From DATKSS01 sp049582065 (lineage in GTDB: Bacteria; Chloroflexota; Dormibacteria; Dormibacterales; Dormibacteraceae), in NCBI GenBank assembly GCA_049582065.1, contig JBAUTF010000361.1, positions 1-8,387 of the forward strand: a stretch of 8,387 nucleotides of DNA. The letters run 5' to 3'. The position numbers were made by a program, and so were the translations under genes. The notes beneath the pieces are model-generated. The model did not search any database. It was not told the DNA's origin and saw only the letters and a program-made list of their open reading frames with translations. Positions 5,913-8,387 of this stretch are shown in pieces (the stretch's first letter is position 1; the number at the start of each line of letters is the position of its first letter).

Positions 5913-6451
5913 ATTTCGAGGATCTCCGAAGCCACGACGTCGGGCGGGCGGTCGCCGTCGACGTGGTGGACGGCCTGACGGTAGCGGGGCAGGCGAACAT
6001 CGAGCAGCGCCTCGAGCTCATCGCGCGACCGTCCGAAAGCCAGCGGCCGGTTGCTGGTACTGCTGGTCCGTTGCCAGATGGTCTCGAACCCGCAGTCGAT
6101 GAATACAGTGACGGACCGCTGGATGATCAGGCGCCAGTTCTCGTCATCGAGTGGGGCGCCGCCCCCGATCGCGACGACGGCCCCGGGCGCGAGGACGGTT
6201 GGCAGCAGGCGTGACTCCAGCGCGCGAAACGCCGCTTCGCCCCGGGTCGCGAAGAGATCGGAGATCGACAGCCCCGCCTCGCTCTCGATCAGCAGATCGA
6301 GGTCGTGAAACGGCGCGCCCGCGCGTTGGGCCACCAGCACGCCGACCGCCGACTTGCCGCAGCCCATGAACCCGATCAGCGTGAGGGTTGGCTTCAGAGC
6401 GTCAGACGCCGCTCGGGTTGGCGGACACGGGCGGAGCAGCCGGCATGCCAC
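5900..6451 (-). CDS. aroK: Shikimate kinase
   Basis: Shikimate kinase phosphorylates shikimate at the 3-OH with ATP. With the start given, the product is 183 residues. It shows Walker A GFMGCGKS at 27-34, the shikimate-binding D52 in FHDLDLL, R76 in GEAAFRALE, the GGG loop at 96-98, the lid arginine R135 in NRPLAF, and R153 near the end (RLPRY). The start is uncertain. Alignment to relatives predicts a protein beginning KPTLTLIGFMG, but the codon there is CTG (6397-6395), which also lies just after the stop of the upstream gene. I chose GTG at 6451-6449 because GAAGAGG stands about six bases upstream of it; that adds 18 residues and overlaps the PH-domain gene by 50 bases. The identity is secure; the true start is not. 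Confidence 0.9.
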   Translation of the reverse strand: MACRLLRPCPPTRAASDALKPTLTLIGFMGCGKSAVGVLVAQRAGAPFHDLDLLIESEAGLSISDLFATRGEAAFRALESRLLPTVLAPGAVVAIGGGAPLDDENWRLIIQRSVTVFIDCGFETIWQRTSSTSNRPLAFGRSRDELEALLDVRLPRYRQAVHHVDGDRPPDVVASEILEIWSD

Positions 6452-6944
6452 CCCCACGCCTCTTCTCGGACTGCACGAAGACCTGGTCGCGGAACGTCCC
6501 AGGACTGGGGAGGTGGTCGAGAACCTCGGCGCCTTGGGCCCCGGCCGCATCGACCTCAACCCGCCCGTAACCGAGCATCCGGCCGAACAGCGACTGCTTC
6601 GTGGTGCAGTCCTGCACACGATCGATCGGGATGACCTTTTCCGACCGGCCGAAGACGCCGGCCTCGATCTTGATGCGCTGGTCCGTGAGCGTGTAGCTGG
6701 TCGATTGCCAGCGGATCCAGACCACGATGAGCCAGAGGCCGCCGACCGCCACGACTGCGAGTGTCAAGAACGTCCGGAAGTGCAGCGGCAGGTTCCACGC
6801 CTTGTAGTTGTTCAGCAGGATCGTGAAGTCCGCCCAGAGCACGACGAGGATCAGGATGATGGGGACGATCAGGGAGCGGATGAAGGTGATCCAGTGTGGA
6901 TGCGCCTTGAGGACCAGGTTCTCGCCTGGAAGCAGGTTGCTCAT
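6402..6944 (-). CDS. Membrane protein with bacterial PH domain (YdbS-like)
   Basis: This 180-residue protein resembles bacterial PH-domain (bPH_2, formerly DUF304) membrane proteins, whose function is largely unknown. After a short cytoplasmic start (MSNLLPGENLVLKAHPHW) come two membrane segments at about 21-45 and 58-79. A PH-like domain follows at about 82-160, with TSYTLTDQRIKIEAGVFGR (82-100) and VIPIDRVQDCTTKQSLFGR (104-122), a pattern typical of the family. The C-terminal 20 residues are Gly/Pro/Ala-rich and probably disordered; that region also encodes the putative aroK ribosome site. The start is ATG at 6944-6942, with GGAGGAG about 11 bases upstream. The gene occupies the place where aroC often sits in shikimate clusters; I see no aroC here. 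No link to the pathway is evident. Confidence 0.85.
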   Translation of the reverse strand: MSNLLPGENLVLKAHPHWITFIRSLIVPIILILVVLWADFTILLNNYKAWNLPLHFRTFLTLAVVAVGGLWLIVVWIRWQSTSYTLTDQRIKIEAGVFGRSEKVIPIDRVQDCTTKQSLFGRMLGYGRVEVDAAGAQGAEVLDHLPSPGTFRDQVFVQSEKRRGGGMPAAPPVSANPSGV

Positions 6945-6962
6945 CGCCGCATATTCTCCTCC
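6941..6962 (-). promoter_or_regulatory. Strong ribosome binding site with a 3-codon ORF over the start
   Basis: GGAGGAG (6956-6962) is the clearest Shine-Dalgarno sequence in the window. Between it and the ATG of the PH-domain gene lies ATG CGG CGA TGA (6952 to 6941), a three-codon frame whose stop overlaps the gene's own ATG. GGAGGAG is three bases from the first ATG and eleven from the second, so the second is the likelier start. The tiny frame could tune initiation, or be chance. Confidence 0.5.
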
Positions 6963-6969
6963 ACCAGCG

Positions 6970-7599
6970 CTAGGGCAACTGAAACAACATGAAGATGGCG
7001 CCGGCGGCCAGGTAAGGGCCATACGCGATCGTGCCCTTCATCGACCGTCGCCAGATGATGATCGCGACCGAGACGATGCCGGCCAGCAAGACGCCATAGA
7101 ACAGCGCCTGCACGGTGGGCAGCGGGCCCAACAGGAGCCCCATGAAGATCGCGAGCTTGACGTCTCCAAAGCCCAGCGCCTCTGCTTTGAAGATCGCGGC
7201 GCCGACCACCGCGATGAGCAAGAACAGCAAGCCCGCCGCCAGGCCGGTGGCGATACCCGCCCACCACGGGTTGCCGAAGAGGCTGACCACGAGCGCCAAC
7301 AACATCGACGGGAAAATAACCCTGTCGAGGATGAGGCGGTGCTCGAAGTCGAAGAAGATCACCTGCACCAGCACGAGGACGAACGCGCTGCGGAGCGCCA
7401 GCAGCGGAAACGGCGTGACGCGCAGCGCCAATGCCGCGAACAGCGCGGCGCTCAAAACGGGCGGCCCGTAGACCTGCCAGGGCCGGCTCCCCGGCTCGAG
7501 GTCTTCGAGGCGGGCCAGGCGCACCGACCCCCACCGGACCACCCACCCGGTGGCCGCGCCGAGGATCCCCCAACCGAACGCGAGCAGGACCGAATTCAC
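6970..7599 (-). CDS. A24 family prepilin peptidase, short form
   Basis: A24 peptidases are membrane aspartic proteases that cleave the leader of type IV pilin-like and related secretion-system subunits. The 209-residue product has a series of hydrophobic segments and both catalytic aspartates: D84 in FFDFEHRLILD and D146 in GFGDVK. The ending IAYGPYLAAGAIF is typical of the family. It lacks the cysteine-rich N-terminal methyltransferase domain of full-length PilD/GspO, since only about 70 residues precede the first catalytic region and none shows a CxxC pair. It is therefore probably a protease without N-methylation activity. The start is GTG at 7599-7597, overlapping the aroE stop in GTGA; a longer frame from 7650 is rejected for that reason. 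No pilin or pilus assembly gene is nearby, so its substrate is unknown. Confidence 0.88.
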   Translation of the reverse strand: MNSVLLAFGWGILGAATGWVVRWGSVRLARLEDLEPGSRPWQVYGPPVLSAALFAALALRVTPFPLLALRSAFVLVLVQVIFFDFEHRLILDRVIFPSMLLALVVSLFGNPWWAGIATGLAAGLLFLLIAVVGAAIFKAEALGFGDVKLAIFMGLLLGPLPTVQALFYGVLLAGIVSVAIIIWRRSMKGTIAYGPYLAAGAIFMLFQLP

Positions 7600-8387
7600 G
7601 CCTGGAGAGTCTGGCGCATCGCGTCGAGCGGCGCGGGACGGCCGGTCCACAGCTCAAAGGAGCGCGCGCCCTGCGCGAGCAGGATCTCCCAGCCGTCGGC
7701 GGTGCGAAGCCCCAACGAGCGGGCCTTGCGCACGAGGGGTGTCCCGCCTTCCACGTAGACGAGGTCGATGACGGCGCCGGCCTTGGGCAGGGCGTTGGGC
7801 CGCAGGGGCATCTCGTCGCGGCGGCCGAGCGGCGTGGCGTTGAGCAGGAGGTCCGCCGACCGCGTCTGGGCCGCCAGCCCCGGGTCGTCCCAGGCCAGCA
7901 CCCTACCCGGCACGTCGACCTCCGCCGGATGCCGGACTGCAAACGTGAGGTGCGCCCCATCGAGCGCGACAGCCGCCGCGCGGGCCGAGCCGCCCGCTCC
8001 CAAGATCACGACCCTGGCCCCACGCGGCTCGACGCCTGCCTGGGCGATCGCCGCTCTGATGGCCGCCACGTCGGTGTTGGAGCCGCTGAGCCGGCCCTCC
8101 CGGTTCACGATCGTGTTCACCGCCCGAGCGCGCAGCGCCTCGGGCTCGACGGTGTCGAGGTGCTGCATCACCACCTGCTTGTACGGGATGGTGACGTTCG
8201 CGCCGGCCACATCCTGGTCGCGAAGCATTGCCATCGCGGCGGGAACGGACTCCAGGGCCAGGTCGAGCAGCTCGTAGGTCCAGTCGAGCCCGAGCGCGCG
8301 AAAGGCCGCATTGTGCATGGCGGGGCTCCTCGAATAAGAGATTTCCTGTCCGAGCAAAAAGACTTTCAGCTGCCGCTCACGCCGTAC
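7596..8387 (-). CDS. aroE: Shikimate dehydrogenase (5' end beyond window or at rare start codon)
   Basis: AroE reduces 3-dehydroshikimate to shikimate with NADPH. Numbering from the TTG at 8357-8355, the product has SYSRSPAMHN at 7-16 (shikimate-binding serines) and NVTIPYK at 54-60 with catalytic K60. It also has SNTD at 93-96 with catalytic D96, the dinucleotide loop GAGGSA at 120-125, NATPLG at 173-178 and Q229 near the C-terminus. The open frame continues past that TTG to the window edge (LKVFLLGQEISYS), and family members usually begin a few residues before the VFLLG-like strand. The true start is therefore a CTG at about 8369, this TTG, or outside the window. The CDS is recorded as open at 8387. 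The stop overlaps the downstream peptidase gene. The protein is on the short side for the family. Confidence 0.95.
   Translation of the reverse strand, partial: VRRERQLKVFLLGQEISYSRSPAMHNAAFRALGLDWTYELLDLALESVPAAMAMLRDQDVAGANVTIPYKQVVMQHLDTVEPEALRARAVNTIVNREGRLSGSNTDVAAIRAAIAQAGVEPRGARVVILGAGGSARAAAVALDGAHLTFAVRHPAEVDVPGRVLAWDDPGLAAQTRSADLLLNATPLGRRDEMPLRPNALPKAGAVIDLVYVEGGTPLVRKARSLGLRTADGWEILLAQGARSFELWTGRPAPLDAMRQTLQA

Noticed and set aside
4884..5978. Long plus-strand open frame of 364 codons opposite aroB
   Set aside because: It mirrors the intact aroB gene, has a composition biased to Arg/Ala/Asp/Gln and no recognisable domain. Long antisense frames are expected in GC-rich genes.
6941..7960. 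Minus-strand open frame of 339 codons over the peptidase and aroE
   Set aside because: It is out of frame with both real genes, very Arg/Gly/Pro-rich and lacks the hydrophobic pattern and motifs seen in the true frames.

Overview
This window is a dense, single-strand block of bacterial housekeeping genes. Every gene I can support lies on the minus strand, so transcription runs from high to low coordinates. The sequence is GC-rich. Start codons are mixed (GTG or TTG as often as ATG), and junctions are very tight, with six 4-base stop/start overlaps (GTGA, ATGA or TTGA). These features, the gene order and the gene content (Asp23-family protein, divergent-PAP membrane protein, TlyA, short A24 peptidase) suggest a high-GC Terrabacteria-type organism. 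Candidatus Dormibacterota, a Chloroflexota relative or a deep actinobacterial lineage all fit. This placement is inference from gene content, not a phylogeny. Both window ends cut a gene: aroE at the right (5' end missing) and recN at the left (3' end missing).

Upstream half (8387 to 3473): aroE, a short A24 prepilin peptidase, a membrane PH-domain protein, aroK, aroB, aroQ, efp, and an Asp23/Gls24-family gene. AroB, AroQ, AroE and AroK carry out four consecutive shikimate-pathway steps, from DAHP to shikimate 3-phosphate. aroC, which often sits in such clusters, is absent. The peptidase and PH-domain genes lie between aroE and aroK instead. EF-P has an arginine-tipped loop with unusual flanking residues.

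A gap of about 250 bases (3227-3472) is the only real break. It contains two perfect GC hairpins, a segment that could pair alternatively with one of them, and a possible 32-codon ORF whose stop codon overlaps the nusB start (TGATG). It is the least explained part of the window.

Downstream half (3226 to 1): nusB, xseB, a divergent-PAP2 membrane protein, tlyA, nadK and recN. These serve transcription antitermination, DNA repair (exonuclease VII small subunit, RecN), rRNA methylation and NADP synthesis. xseA is not in the window. I saw no tRNA, rRNA, CRISPR array, insertion sequence or phage gene. I found no evidence of a new defence or mobile system; the points worth following up are regulatory and evolutionary details of a conserved operon.
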